Positions 12,380 through 24,160 of a stretch of DNA of 64,000 nucleotides are shown one piece after another. The notes beneath the pieces were generated by a model, which saw nothing but the letters and a program-made list of their open reading frames with translations, was not told the DNA's origin and ran no database searches. The position numbers and the translations under genes are program-made. Origin of the DNA: Typhlomys cinereus (Eukaryota > Chordata > Mammalia > Rodentia > Platacanthomyidae); NCBI GenBank assembly GCA_023101885.1, contig JALPQD010000240.1:1333501-1397500 (forward strand), read 5' to 3'. The stretch's first letter is position 1; each line of letters opens with the position of its first letter.

Positions 12380-12745
12380 AAATTACTATTTTGGTTCATA
12401 GATTGTGGTTATGGTCAGTTGACTCCATTGATTTATGGTTCTGAGGAAGTAGGACATCAAGGCAGAAGGGTGTCATAGAACAAAGTTACTTACCTCTGGT
12501 ACGTATGAGGCAGAGAGTGGCAGAAAGGTGCCAGGGAAAGAGCTTCTTTCAAAGATGTGCTTCCAACCCTGACTTACTTCTTCACTCAGAACTTGCCTCA
12601 CACCATTTCCCAACAGCCCTCATTTTTTGTATCCATCAATGGGTTCAGAATAAGTTACGTCAGAAGGCCTCTTGATCTGATGGAAACATCCTCACTGACA
12701 CCTAGAGTATGTCAAAATTAACTGTCTTTCCACCAAAGGTGAAAT
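12380..12745 (-). mobile_element. possible MaLR-type LTR, antisense, degenerate
   Basis: The segment begins with GATTGTGGTTATGGTCAG-like sequence, then GTTCTGAGGAAGTAGGACATC. It has the general order of rodent MaLR-like LTRs in reverse. No intact polyadenylation signal or target duplication is visible, so the call is tentative. Confidence 0.35.
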
Positions 12746-12884
12746 CCCAAACTTAACACCAAAACCTCATAAAGATAACCGTGGAGAGCATAATTAGAAA
12801 CATGACAAAAGGAAGAAAAGATTTAGTCATTTTTGAATACTTATATCAAAATGGCTGAGAATGTTTGTTCTGGTTTTTATTTAT

Positions 12885-12975
12885 GTTCTTATTTATTTCT
12901 GCTGGGGATTGAACCTAGGGCCTTGTAGGTAACAAGCAGGTTCTCTACCTCTGAGTTAAACTACAGCTTTAATTC
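12885..12975 (-). mobile_element. ID-type (tRNA-derived) SINE, antisense
   Basis: TGCTGGGGATTGAACCTAGG, GCCTTGTAGGTAACAAGCAGG and TTCTCTACCTCTGAGTTAAA correspond to the reverse complement of the ID core, with box B on the left and box A on the right. Confidence 0.7.
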
Positions 12976-14935
12976 TGTTTTTAAATAATTTGCAAGTCAT
13001 TGCATCAACTTTAGAGTAGTGAATATGTTTTTGATGAGTTAAATGTGATTGCTAATGGGGAAATAGGATCATACATTCTCAGCATGTGTAAAGAACTGGA
13101 TATAATCTATTTAATCTTTACCCACCCACTTCCCAGTGCCATTTGAAAGATGAGGAAACTCTCATAGTTTGCACATACTACCTTTAAAGGAATACTATTC
13201 TATGCTTTCTATCAGCTTAAAAATGATCTAATAGAGTAAAACGAAATGGTTGCCCTTTGGTTTGAACTTTTAAGTTTGGTATCTTGATTTTTGTACATAA
13301 AGATTTACCAATAAGACTGTAACATTGAAACCTTTAAGAACTAGAGAATTATGGATGATATGTGCCATTGAGAACCATGGCTATGTGCAAGGTTTCCTTT
13401 ATTTTGAGTGACAGGTTGGTAAGCCTTGTTAAAAAAAAAAAACAGAAACAGGAAGATTGATACAAAGCAAATCAATTTAAGTATATTCTATGGATAGACA
13501 GATGACACGACTCCAGAAAAGAGTGTGTACTCTCCTCCTTTTCAACTGGCCTAGTTAATTTCCTTTAACTTCACAGGCAGTATATAAATAAAGTTTCAGA
13601 GGCAACCATTACAATGTGTTTTCCTGGGTTTAATAAGAAGCTCCAAACCCTTATCAGTAATAAATTGGGTGATATAGTCTAGACTTAAGACTTTTATTTG
13701 TTACTGATTAACTTCACTGCTTTGTGTGTCTAACCTTTACAGTAAATAGGCTTCCCCAATCAGACCAGTTTTGCTTAAAGGAAGATCGCTAAAATATGAT
13801 TTGCACACTAATGAATTTTGCAACCAGCATGTGGTATGTACAAGTTTCAACATGAATCTAAGATGTAGGAATCTGAAGACACTGAAGTTATTAAAAGTAA
13901 CCCCACAATGTGACCGCTTTTAATTAAAAAGAAACATATCACACCCACACTTAGCAGCAGCATTTTAAGAAATGAAAATGATACCTTAGGGTGGCTTTTT
14001 AAACACATCTTAACAAAACATGACTATTGTGATTCAGAGGTTAAAGATTCCTTTTCAAGATCAAATTGTTTGCTACATTGGTTCAAGTCGAGTAAATAAT
14101 CAAAATGGAAAACTATGTTTTATATGTATACATAAGACATGTAAACAGACAAGATGATAAACGATGGCATGTCAGGAAGAAAAGTTGCTTATGAACATCT
14201 TTTTTTTCAGTTTGACCAAAGTGTTCGTGGAAAGCCCACATAAATCACTCGCTTGCCTGTCTGTTTGTGTTAATTGTCAATAGGGAAATTGTAAAGAAGT
14301 ACCTTTGGTACAAGAAGTGATTTCTAGATTTTTTTAATAAAATTTTTAAATAGTCCTGAAGAAACTGAAGTATTAAGCATCTGCCTGGACAGATGTTAGA
14401 ATGCAGAGCATCCACCACTGTGCTGAGTCGGTATCTGACACTGTTCTTACTGGCCAGTGAAGCATTCACAGCAAGGCTTTGTGGTCTTTCTATAAGATGG
14501 CTTACAGAAGAGTAACCTCATCTCATGTAGCATACAGTCTCTACAAATGAGTAAATATTGGAGCAAGGAGTGAGAATTCTGTGTTAGTTTTTACGTCTTC
14601 TTTCAGGTGCTTGAGATTTTTTATATCAAGATCTCAGAAATCATTCTACAGCATATAATGGATAAATAAACCATATTATTAGTTTTGATTATTTCCTTGA
14701 AAAGGATTATAAATAACAGAATTACAACTGGAAAAATAAAGAATTGCCAATTCCTAGCTGTGGAATGTGTACTATACCATGGCCAGTACTTTTCAAGAAA
14801 TGAAAACTGAGACCGTCATGATGCTGCAGAGCAACTTAGCATGAGCACTGGTTGAAAGTAGTATTTAGACACGGAGTTGCTGAGATTTTATTTCCTTGTA
14901 TTCTCTTTTATCCCCAATCCTTTAGGCTCCTAAAA
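12976..14935. other. no gene; unique AT-rich sequence
   Basis: Nothing is supportable beyond short chance frames. A patch near 13130-13165 (ATTTGAAAGATGAGGAAACT) may be a MIR or L2 scrap, but it is too short to call. Confidence 0.5.
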
Positions 14936-15150
14936 GAGGCCCAGCAAGATGGCTCAGCGGGTAAGAAACCTCCTGGCAAGCTTGCTGACCTGAGATCCGT
15001 CTCTGGAAAACTACATGGTGAAACAAGAGAGTCAGCTTCAGAGAGTTATCCTCTGACCTCCACCCATGCACGACGGCATGTGTGTGCAGTCTCTATTTCT
15101 ATCTTCTCCAACATAAGCAAACGAACAAACAAATAAATAAATATTAAAAA
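14936..15150 (+). mobile_element. B3/B2-superfamily SINE
   Basis: It starts GCCCAGCAAGATGGCTCAGC, passes TTGCTGACCTGAGATCCGTC (box B region) and TTATCCTCTGACCTCCACCC, then GGCATGTGTGTGCA. It ends with AAACAAATAAATAAATATTAAAA. This is the order of a rodent B3-type SINE. It is older than the GC-rich SINE family of this window. Confidence 0.8.
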
Positions 15151-17820
15151 ATTCTAAAGCATCCTAAAATCCTTTAAATTTAGTTTACTTGATGAACATT
15201 TTCACATTGGCATTGTAATTGCCCCAGAAAGGTTTAAATGTTTCAGTGTGACTAAGGAAGCAAAATCTCTTTTGTCTCCCTAGAGTTCATGAACCCATTT
15301 GGCACTAAGTCACACAACGAACCAAGATTCCTCCAGCGTTCTTCAACAGAGCACTGTATTTCTTTGTCCAGGAGACTGAGAGCAGCAAGCGCTCTTTGCT
15401 TGATGAGATGTGCATGGAAGTGTGAAGGAAAAAGACAGATTCCAGGTTAGAGGCTGGCCAGACACGAGTGCTTCTTCAGTAGAGGAAAGGCTTGGAAACA
15501 GCATGGCTGAATAAACAGAGCAGTCCCTCCCTCCTTCTTCCCCCTTTTCCTTCTCTGCCTTCCTTTCCTTTCTCCTGCTTCCTTCCCTCCCTTCCCTTCC
15601 TTTCCACCTGTCTCTCTTTCCTACCTTCCTTTGCCTATTTGTTTTAAAGTCCTAATTTCCCCTGGAAATCATCAGTTCTGATGTGGATGAATGTAATCTA
15701 TTTGGTGTTAAGCACCCACTTAGATTTCCGTTTCCTCATGATTCCCTGATCTTGGAGTTGCACTGCCAAGTTTTCCAACCACCAACAGCATTGCTTTCAT
15801 TTTATCCATTAAATTAACCTGCAAAGGTAGTGAAAAGCCATCAGGAAATCTGAGGACAAGCACATCAGAGTTCCAGTATCCTTTCTGAACGTCATGGACT
15901 AATTTAAGCAGATCAAGCAAGGTTATTTTTTCCAGAATCCTGTGCTAAACACAGACATAAACAGTTAATGCCAGAACAATGTTGTTGTTGATGAGGATAT
16001 GACGTTCACTCTGTGCATCATCATTTGACTGACGAGCTATTTTCCTCTTCATTATTCTTTCCTGGGCATCATACTTTAGACTGATGTAAACTGGACTTAA
16101 TCATTTTCCAGGCTTCTTAAACATGCTCCCATGAATCCTTCCTTCCCACTACTGTCTAAAATTATTTAGCAAATATGAGAAAAAATGACTTTTTGCCCTC
16201 TGATTTTTCTCAATGACACTGCCTTAGATGACTTATAAAATTGAACAGATCTCTTTTTCTCTGACCTTCTGTATAGCACTTATCAGGAAAAATTCTAATG
16301 TGATGCTGAAGCTGTTTAAACTAGTGAAAATGAGCTCTTGTCTCAGTGTCATACATTCAATAATTCTCTCTGGGCAATGTGAGAGAGAAGAGGAGGACCA
16401 AGAAGGAGTTTGCAGGTGAAATTTTCCCTTGCTGTCATTTTCCACCAGGTAAGACAGAATTTGAAAGGCCCAAATGCTCAGTAGATTTCCATAGCACAAT
16501 AATAGCCTTTATATTTGGAAATTTATGGGCCATGGACAGTTTATCAGAAGTGGCATAGCTCATCAGAGAACTAGACTGCCAGGCTTGTGGGAACATTCTA
16601 CACAGGATGTTGGCTTTGGAATAACCCTTAACAGAGTTGCTTTGTTAACTAAGTAAAATGGTAGGGAAGCTTCAAATATAAATACATGTTTATTGGTCGC
16701 CCAGCTGCCTAAATAAAAGGCACCAGTGTTTTCACTGAGTATATCATTACCAGAAAGCATCAGCACCATTGACCCCCACAGCACTGACACAGATTCATTT
16801 CATCTAGTTCATCTCTCTTGGCTAGAGGGCGAGAGGAAGGTTAGAAAGACTCATCCTGGAGAGGTGTTTTGTGGAGGGTTAAGGGTTCTTTCATATCCAA
16901 GGTGCACAGATGGGAAGCTGCTTTGTGGTACACTCAGGGCAGCTGACAGCTGTCAGCAGAGATTCAAGTGGTAGTGCTCTGGGGTCCTGATGGGGCGACT
17001 GAGAAGCTGGGGGAGTAAGGGCAGCCAGACGACTGTCTGTTGCCTTCAACTTTCCTGGAGAAAGGTTAAGCAGGAGGTAGCTTGTTAAATCTGAGCACAG
17101 AACTGGAAAATAAGATTTCACACTCTTGAGATAGTGAAGGCTGGTAAGTTTGGAGTTGGTTAGGATCTGTGAAAGGTCGGGACGCTGCAGAGATTCTCAA
17201 ATTGTGTCTTAGTGCTCAGCATCAAAAAAGGCTGGTGTTATGAGAAAAGCAAAAGGCTTGTACAAGCATGGTCTGGTAAGCATCCTAAATAAACAGGCCT
17301 TTCACAAACTATTACTTGCCCATGTGGAAATCAAATGGAGCCTTCTGCGTGACTGGATGTAGATCAGGCCTCAGGCATGATGCTCTGCTGTGAGAACCTC
17401 CCTTCCAGCTCTCCCCGCTGGCTTGTTATTCTTCAAGGCCTGGCTTCCTCTCTCTCTAGGAATGGAAGGACGCAGCAGAGTGGAAGTCTATGCTTCGGTG
17501 TAGCCTGAAGTTTGTCTTTGTGTGACCTTGAGGTTGGCTGTTCTCTGTTCCTGACCTTCCTACCTGAAGTGATGTGGGGGCCAGGTCTTTGTGACAACCC
17601 CCTTCCTCGCCTTAGTTCTGGCCTTAATTTATCTGGAATTTGTCCATTATACTTCAGTTCTTCCGCTGCTTCTAGGATAGACATGATCGCTATCAGTGAC
17701 CTTCACGAGAATCATTACCATTGTTCCTCTGTCTTACTTTTATATTCACTTCCTCTCTTTGATCTTTCATCTTTCTTTTTGCTTTTAGTTTTATTTATAT
17801 TTTTTTTGCCTGTTGGTTAC
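15151..17820. other. no gene; pyrimidine-rich patch at 15525-15625
   Basis: The sequence is unique, with a CCTTCC/CTTTCC-rich block at about 15525-15625. A frame running from 17512 into the neighbouring SINE has no motif and no splice context. Confidence 0.45.
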
Positions 17821-17821
17821 C

Positions 17822-18103
17822 TCTTTTTTATTTTTTATTTACTTAAAAATTTTTTTTTATTTATTCAGTTGTGCGTGCGTGTGTGTGTATGTGTGTGTGT
17901 GTGTAGAACTACGGATGAATTTGGGAGCCACCATGGACACCTCCACCTCCTCCTTGTTTACTCTGCCCGGGGATTCACAGGCTCCGCCCTACCAGGACCA
18001 GAAACGCAGGCCGTCCCCGCTTCCGCCCGGTGTCTATACGTGGGGTCTAGGATCTGAACTCAAGACCTTCCGCCTGCAAGGCAGAGGCTTAACCCCTGAG
18101 CCA
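17822..18103 (-). mobile_element. B2-superfamily SINE lacking its first ~16 bases, fused to L1
   Basis: On the minus strand the element reads from box A (GGCTCAGGGGTTAAGCCTC) through the GC-rich body to a (CA)n block and an A/T-rich tail near 17822-17870. The usual GGGGCTGGAGAGG head is missing. Instead the sequence passes directly into L1 3'UTR sequence at 18100-18104, and the bases GCCA are shared by both partners. No flanking target duplication is evident at this join. Confidence 0.8.
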
Positions 18104-18199
18104 GACTCTATGCCCTCCCTGACTGGTGAGATCAAACCCCCTCAGTTGCAAGTGACCAGGAAGGAAAGTGAGTGAGCTTAACCAGATGTCTCACTACTT

Positions 18200-19279
18200 A
18201 CTTGCAGTACTTGATGGTGACCTATTTTCTCTGCTGTAGCATGATTCCCTCTCCCCTTGTTTCTGGGGGCCCTCCTTCCTCTTCCCTTCTGTTTATAATC
18301 TTTGCAATTACTGTAGGTATTACAGAGATTTGTCTCTGAATATGTCACTAAGTGGGTTTGGTACGAGGATCCATCTATTAGGGAGTACATACGATGCTTA
18401 ATTTTCTGTGTCTGGGATACTTCGCTCAATATGATTTTTTTTAATTCCATCCATTTCCCAGCAAATTTCATTAAGTCATCTTTTTTGATGGCTGAGTCGT
18501 ATTCCATGGTATAAATGTACCACATTTTCCTTATCCACTTGTCAACTGTTAGGCATTTGGGTTGATTTCATGACTTTGCTATTGTAAATAATGCTGCTAT
18601 GAACATGGTCGGCTTGTACCATTGAGGTGAATTTTTGCTTTATGGGGGATTATTCCCCAAAGTGGAATAACAGGGTCATATGGCATTTCAATCTTTAACT
18701 TTTTAAAAAATCGCCAGACTGATCGCCAGAGCGGTTGTATAAACCTGCATTCCCACCAGCAATGTAGGAGAGTTCCCTTCTTGCCACATCCTCTCCAGCA
18801 TTTGATGGTGTTTGTACTGTGAATTTTTGCCATCCTGACTGGGGTGAGATGATATCTCAGGGAGGTTTAGATTTGCATTTCCCTGATGGCTAAGGGTGTT
18901 ATAAAGGTTACTCTTAATTTTCATTGTGAGAGAGCACTCAAAGTCATTCAACTTAAGGGAGAAAGGGAGGTTTATTCAGCTTATGGTTCCAGAGGGAAGG
19001 CACAGTTTTTCGTGGCAAAGGCGGCATGGTTGGCTGGCCAAAACTGGAAGTGGGTAAATTACTGCAGACATCTTGGAAGCTGAGAGCTGCAAGACTGCTT
19101 GCTGCAAAGGCAGACTTCTCCTGGAGGTAGAGTGGGACTAATCTGTCTCAAGGCCCACCCCTTGTGACTGCCTTCCTCCAGCAACCTTACCAAACACAGG
19201 AGACTGTGGGGGACACATTTCAAACCATGACAGATGTGGAGCATTTTCTAAGATATTTGTTAGACATTTCTTTTTTTGC
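18200..19279 (-). pseudogene. L1 ORF2 C-terminal remnant, split by a solo LTR
   Basis: The minus strand encodes the conserved L1 ORF2 tail: [19 protein letters not shown] (the Cys/His-rich region) at about 18740-18800, [20 protein letters not shown], then YIYTMEYDSAIKKDDLMKFA. The frames are broken: the reading frame changes at about 18600 and stops interrupt it. The upstream part continues at 19233-19279, beyond a solo LTR at 18897-19232. The C-terminal region is needed for L1 RNA binding in active elements, but this copy cannot be functional. Confidence 0.85.
18897..19232 (-). mobile_element. solo LTR, MaLR-like, inserted in L1
   Basis: In reverse complement it starts TGTCATGGTTTGAAATGTGT and ends in TAAGAGTAACC...TAACA, with GCTGAATAAACCTCCC as polyadenylation signal. 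It is the same family as 41545-41902. The L1 sequence on the two sides (GGCTAAGG and GATGTGGAGC) is contiguous in an intact L1, so the LTR is an insertion. An imperfect 4-5 base duplication (GGGTG/AGATG) is possible but not clean. Confidence 0.8.
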
Positions 19280-19800
19280 AGGAGCAGCAAAACTGCAAAA
19301 GAAAATCAACAAACCACAATCCAGAACTTCAGAGACTCTATATCAATCACATAGAACTAGGACAGCCTAATCTCTCCCCATCCTGGAGCTCAGGGACATT
19401 TGCGGAAGAGGGAGCGGTAAGATTGTAAGAGCAAAAGGATGGGAGGAGCAATGATTTGCAAGATTCTCAACAATAGTTGGGGCCAAAGCAATCATAATGG
19501 GACTTTGCATGCCCTGCGCAATGTCCAGCGCACTGTTGCCCTCATAAAGTCTAGCATCTGTTAAGGGCACCAAGACCCCTGGAGGCAAGGGATTGACAGC
19601 CATAGTAGTGATCTTATGCTTAAGGGGAACAAGAGAAAGGACTTATGGAAATGCCACTGGGTCCTTATATGTCATCGGAGAGGAGGACCCAGTGGAGAGT
19701 TAGGCGTACACAATAAAGGACTCTCTGGGAATTGGGGGGGAGGCACTGGGGGAAGGGGAGGGGGAGGAGGGGGGAGGGAGGGAACTGGTAAAAAAATTTT
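19280..19800 (+). mobile_element. L1 3'UTR, plus strand, 5'- and 3'-truncated
   Basis: Starting GCAGGAGCAGCAAAACTGC, it follows the same order as the 3'UTRs at 24913-25486 and 52128-52699, including the G-rich block at 19731-19790. The end differs: GGAACTGG is followed by AT-rich sequence instead of the usual TACCT..AAGTTTGTATGAG. No target duplication is seen. It abuts minus-strand L1 on the left and a SINE tail on the right. Confidence 0.85.
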
Positions 19801-19829
19801 AAAATGTATAATTAAATTTTTAATAAAAA

Positions 19830-19918
19830 AATTTTTTTTATTCATTCAATCGTTGCGTGTGTGCGCATGTGTGTACGTATGTGTGTGCGCATATGTGTAT
19901 ATATGTGTGTGTGTGCAC

Positions 19919-19963
<45 letters not shown>

Positions 19964-20156
19964 ACCTCGGGCGAATTTGGGAGCCACCATGAACCTCCTC
20001 CACCTCCTCCTTATTTACTCTGCCCGAGGATTCACAGGCTCTGCCCTACCAGTACCAGAAACAAAGGCCGCCCTGCTTCTGCCAGGCATCTATAGGTGGG
20101 GTCTAGGATCTGAACTCAGGACCTTCTGCCTGCAAGGCAGAAGCTTAACCCCTGAG
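19830..20156 (-). mobile_element. B2-superfamily SINE lacking its head, fused to L1 ORF2
   Basis: The minus strand reads GCTCAGGGGTTAAGCTTCTG from 20156, then the GC-rich body. A very long (CA)n/(TG)n block (about 19857-19960) and an A-rich tail near 19830 follow. The head upstream of box A is missing. The L1 ORF2 sequence joins at 20155-20157 with GC shared by both partners. The L1 sequence does not resume on the tail side. Confidence 0.8.
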
Positions 20157-23100
20157 CTGAACTTCTACATTAGTTCCAGGAGTTTCCTGGTGGAGTTTTT
20201 GGGATCACTCATGTATACGATCATGTCATCTGCAAATAGAGATAACTTGACTTCTTTCTTGCTGATTTGAGTCCCTTTTATCTCCCTTTCTTGTCTTATG
20301 GCTCCAGCTAAGACTTCAAATACAATATTGAATAGAAGTGGTAAGAGTGGACAGCCTTGTCTAGTTCTGATCGAAGTGGGAATGCTTTAAGTTTTTCCCC
20401 ATTGAGTATAATCCTTGCTGTTGGCTTGTTGTATACAGCTTTTATTATATTGATAAAGGTTCCTTCCATTCCAACCTTCTCTAGGGTTTTGATCATAAAA
20501 GGCTGTTGGGTCTTGTCAAAAGCTTTTTCTGCATCTATCAAGAATATCATGTGGTTATGCAACTGATGGGGTATGATCTCACCAGAAAGGGTGGGCATAT
20601 AGGCTACCTGATAGAAAATAACCATTTTGCAAATGGGTGATTGACCCCTCTCTCACTGCAGTCTCCTACTTTTATTCCATCTACCTTTGAATATACTCTT
20701 ATAACAAGACTCTAATTTAACAGTTTTTTTTATCTCTGGCCAGGGAGTGAATTCCAATACCCATGAGGATGGAGCCAAGGGCATTACAGGAGCAGCAAAA
20801 CTGAAAAAAAATCAACAAACCATAATTCAGAACATCAGAGATTCTATATCAACCACATGGAACTGGGCCAGCCTAATCTCTCCCCATCCTGAAGCTCAGG
20901 GAAATTTGCAGAAGAGGGGGCGGTAAGATTGTAAGAGCACAAGGATGGGAAGAGTAACGATATGTAAGATACTCCACACAAGTTAGAGCCGAAGCAATCA
21001 TAATAGGACTTTGCATGACCTGCGCTATGTCCAACACATTATTGACCCCACAAAGTCTAGCATGGACTAAAGGCACTAGGATCCTTGGAGGCTAGGGACT
21101 GACAGTAGTCACAGTAGTGTTCCTAAGCTTAAGGTGAACACAGGAAAGGGTTCTGGGATATGCCCCTGGGTCCTTGCACCTCATCAGAGAGGAGGACCCA
21201 GAGGAGAGTTTGGCATGCACAGTAAAGGATGCTCTGGGGATTGGGGTGGGGATAGGGGGAGGCACTGGGGGATGGGGAGGGAGGGGAGAGAGGAGGGAGG
21301 AGCAGGGGGGTCAGGGGGAGGTGGCGGGAGGGAGGGGACCGGTGTACCTGTTAAGTTTGTATGAGTGGAAATAATAATAATAAAAAATCACACAAAAAAA
21401 GAATATCATGTGGTCTTGAACTTTGGACTGGTTTATATGGTGAATTACATTTATTGATTTGCGTGTTCAACCAACCTTGTGTGCCAGGGATAAAGCCTAC
21501 TTGATTCCCGTGATTGATCTTGATATGTTTTTGAATCCGATTTGCTAAGACCTTGTTGAGAATTTTTGCATCTGTGTTCATCAAAGAGATTGGCCTATAG
21601 TTTTCTTTTTTAAGTGTATCTTTATTAGGTTTTGGGATTAAGTGATATTAGTGTCATAGAAAGAATTTGGTAGTGTTCCTTCACTATTTAATGGAACAGT
21701 TTAAGGAGTATTGGTGTTAGTTGTTCCTTAAATGTCTGGTAGAACTCTGTGCTGAATCCATCTAGTCCAGGGCATTTTTTTGGTGGGAAGATTTGAAATT
21801 ATTTCATCTATTTCTGCATAGTCCTATGTTATAGGACTATTTAAATAATTCAATACTTCCTGATTTAGTTTAGGTAAGTTGTGCTCACTTAGGAATTCAT
21901 CCATTTCTTTTGTGTTATCAAATTTCACGGAGTATGTTTTTGAAATATGATCTTATAATTCTCTGAATTCCTGGGTATCAGTAATGATAACTCCATTTTT
22001 ATTTCTAATTTTGTTAACTTGGATTTCCTCTCTTTTGCTTTTGGTTAAGTTAGCTAGGGGTGTATCAATCTTATTGATTTTTTTCAAAGAACCAGCTTTT
22101 TGGTTGGTTGATTGTCTGCATCGTTTTTCTTATTATCAATTTCTGATATTTCTCCCCTGATTTTTCTAATCTCTTTCTTCTACTGTTTTTGGGATTGGAG
22201 TGCTCTTATGTCTCTAAAGCTTTAAGCTGCATTGTAAAGTTATTTATTTGTGATGTTTCTATTTTTTGATATAGGCATTAAGAGCTATGAACTTACCTCT
22301 TAGGACAGCTTTCATTGTGTCCCAAAGATTTTGATAAGTTGTATTTTATTATCATTCGCTTCCAGGAAATCTTGAATTCCTTTTATGATTTCTTCCTGAA
22401 CCCAATTCTCATTCAACATCATATTGTTTAGCTTCCAGAAGTTAGTGTATTTTCTGCTATTTGTTGTGTTACGGATGTCAAGCTTTAGACAATAGTGGTC
22501 TGATAGGGTACAGGCTAGAATTTCAACTTTCCTGTATATGTGGAGATTCGTTTTGTGGCCCAATATGTGGTCTATTTTGGAGAAAGTTCCATGTGCTGCT
22601 GAGAAAAATGTGTTTTCTTTGGTGCATGGATGAAAAGTTTGATAGAGATCTGTAAGGTCCTTTTCAGTAAGAGTCTGATTAAGTTCCAATGTGTCTCTGT
22701 TAAGTTTTTGACCTGTTGATCTATCCCATGTTGAGAGGGTGGTATTGAAATCCCCATGAATTATGGTTTGGGCATTGATTTCTTGCTTTAGATACTGTAG
22801 TGTTTGCTTAATGAATGTGGAGGAGCCCATATTAGGTGTATATATGTTCAGTATTGTGAAGTCTTCCTGATGAATTGTACCTGTGACTAAAATGTAGTAT
22901 CCATCTGTGTCATTTATGATTTTTTTTTAGTTTGAAGTCCACTTTGTCCACTAGCATAATAGCTACCCCTCCCTGTTTCCTGGTTTCATTAGCTTGCAGA
23001 ATTTTTGACCAGGCTTTTACTTTTAGGATGTGCCTATCTTTTGTGGTGAGATGAGTTTCCTGAAGGCAGCAGCAGATTGATAGGCTGTGATTTCTAATCC

Positions 23101-23188
23101 ATGTTTGTAATCTGTGTCTTTTGATTGTTGAGTTAGTTCCATTGACATTTAGTGTTATAATGGAGAAATTACTTTTAATTATGGACAC
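20157..23188 (-). pseudogene. L1 ORF2, endonuclease and reverse-transcriptase region
   Basis: ORF2 starts at 23188 with a LNVNG motif and QETH, which in L1 endonuclease carry the catalytic Asn and Glu. After a frameshift in an A-run near 22920 the next frame (22830-22312) has GDFNTTLS and SDHYCLKL, the Asp/Asn and terminal Asp-His of the EN fold. RT motifs follow in broken frames: LANRIQKHI and NQVGFIPG near 21500, DAEKAFDK near 20530, and the FADD catalytic box at 20225-20236. A plus-strand L1 insertion (20556-21398) splits the RT between GFIPG and DAEKAFDK. The frame is further broken between 22311 and 21585. The endonuclease residues look intact, but the protein cannot be made whole. Confidence 0.9.
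20556..21398 (+). mobile_element. 5'-truncated L1 3'UTR inserted in antisense L1 RT, with target duplication
   Basis: The direct repeat AAGAATATCATGTGGT lies at 20540-20555 and 21399-21414. Between them is plus-strand L1 3'UTR, starting at TATGCAACTGATGGGGTATG and ending in an AATAATAATAA-rich tail. After removal of the insert, the flanking minus-strand L1 sequence is continuous through the RT domain. The G-rich 3'UTR block is at about 21238-21340. Confidence 0.95.
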
Positions 23189-24160
23189 TTTTTAGGTTTA
23201 GTGGCTTTCGTAAATGTATTATTTGGCTTTTAGGTTTTGGTAGTATTATACTTCCCTTCTGTCCTGGATATGGTTGTTCTTTTCTTCAAGCTTGAGTATC
23301 TTTTGTAGCATTTTTTGAAGGCCTGGTTTGGTAGACATATAAGCCTTCAAGTTGTCTTTTTGTTGGAAAACTTTTCTTTCTCCCTCAATCATGACAGATA
23401 GTTTTGTGGGGTATATCAGCCTGGGTTGACATATTTGCTCATTCAATACTTGAAGTGCGTCTCTCCAAGCTCTTCTTGCTTTTCTGTTTCCATTGAAAAG
23501 TCATTTGTTATTTTAATAGGTTTAACCTTTAAAAGTGACTTTTTTTTTCCCCTTGAAGCTCTCAGCACCTTTTCTTTGTCTTGAATGTGGAGTGTTTTGA
23601 CTACTATTTGCTGTGGCAAGTTTCTATTTTGGTCATATCTGTTCGGGGTGCAGAATGTCTCTTGTGTTTGAATGAGCCTCTCTTTCTTTAGATGAGGAAA
23701 GTTTTCCTTTATGATAATTTGAAAAATTTCCTCAGGTGTGGTATTTTGGGATTCTTGTTCTGGTATCCCATGAATGTGCATGTTAGGTTTCTTCAAGGTG
23801 TCCCATAACTCCTGAATATTCCTCTCGAATATCTTTTTGGCTTTAATGACCTCTTCCATTGTGCTGGTTAATTCTTCCACTTTGTCTTCAAGATCTGAAA
23901 TTCTATTTTCTGCCTTGTTAGTTCTGCTGCTAAGACTGTCTGTTGAGTTCTGGGTTGAAGATAACTTGTCTTTTAGTTCAATTTTAAACTCTGCTTGAGA
24001 CTGTTTTAACTGCTCTATGCATATTTTTGTTTCTTGAACTGTTTTTCTCATCTCCTCCAAGTGTCTGTTTTGTTCCTGTTCAAAGTGATTGATGCGATTA
24101 TTTAACTCCTCCCAGATTTCCTCTTTCATATTATTCATCATGGTAAAGATCATGCTTTGA

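Noticed and set aside
19857..20270. Cys/Val-rich frames across the TG tract and SINE
   Set aside because: Low-complexity products of (TG)n plus the antisense SINE, repeated at every copy of this SINE in the window.
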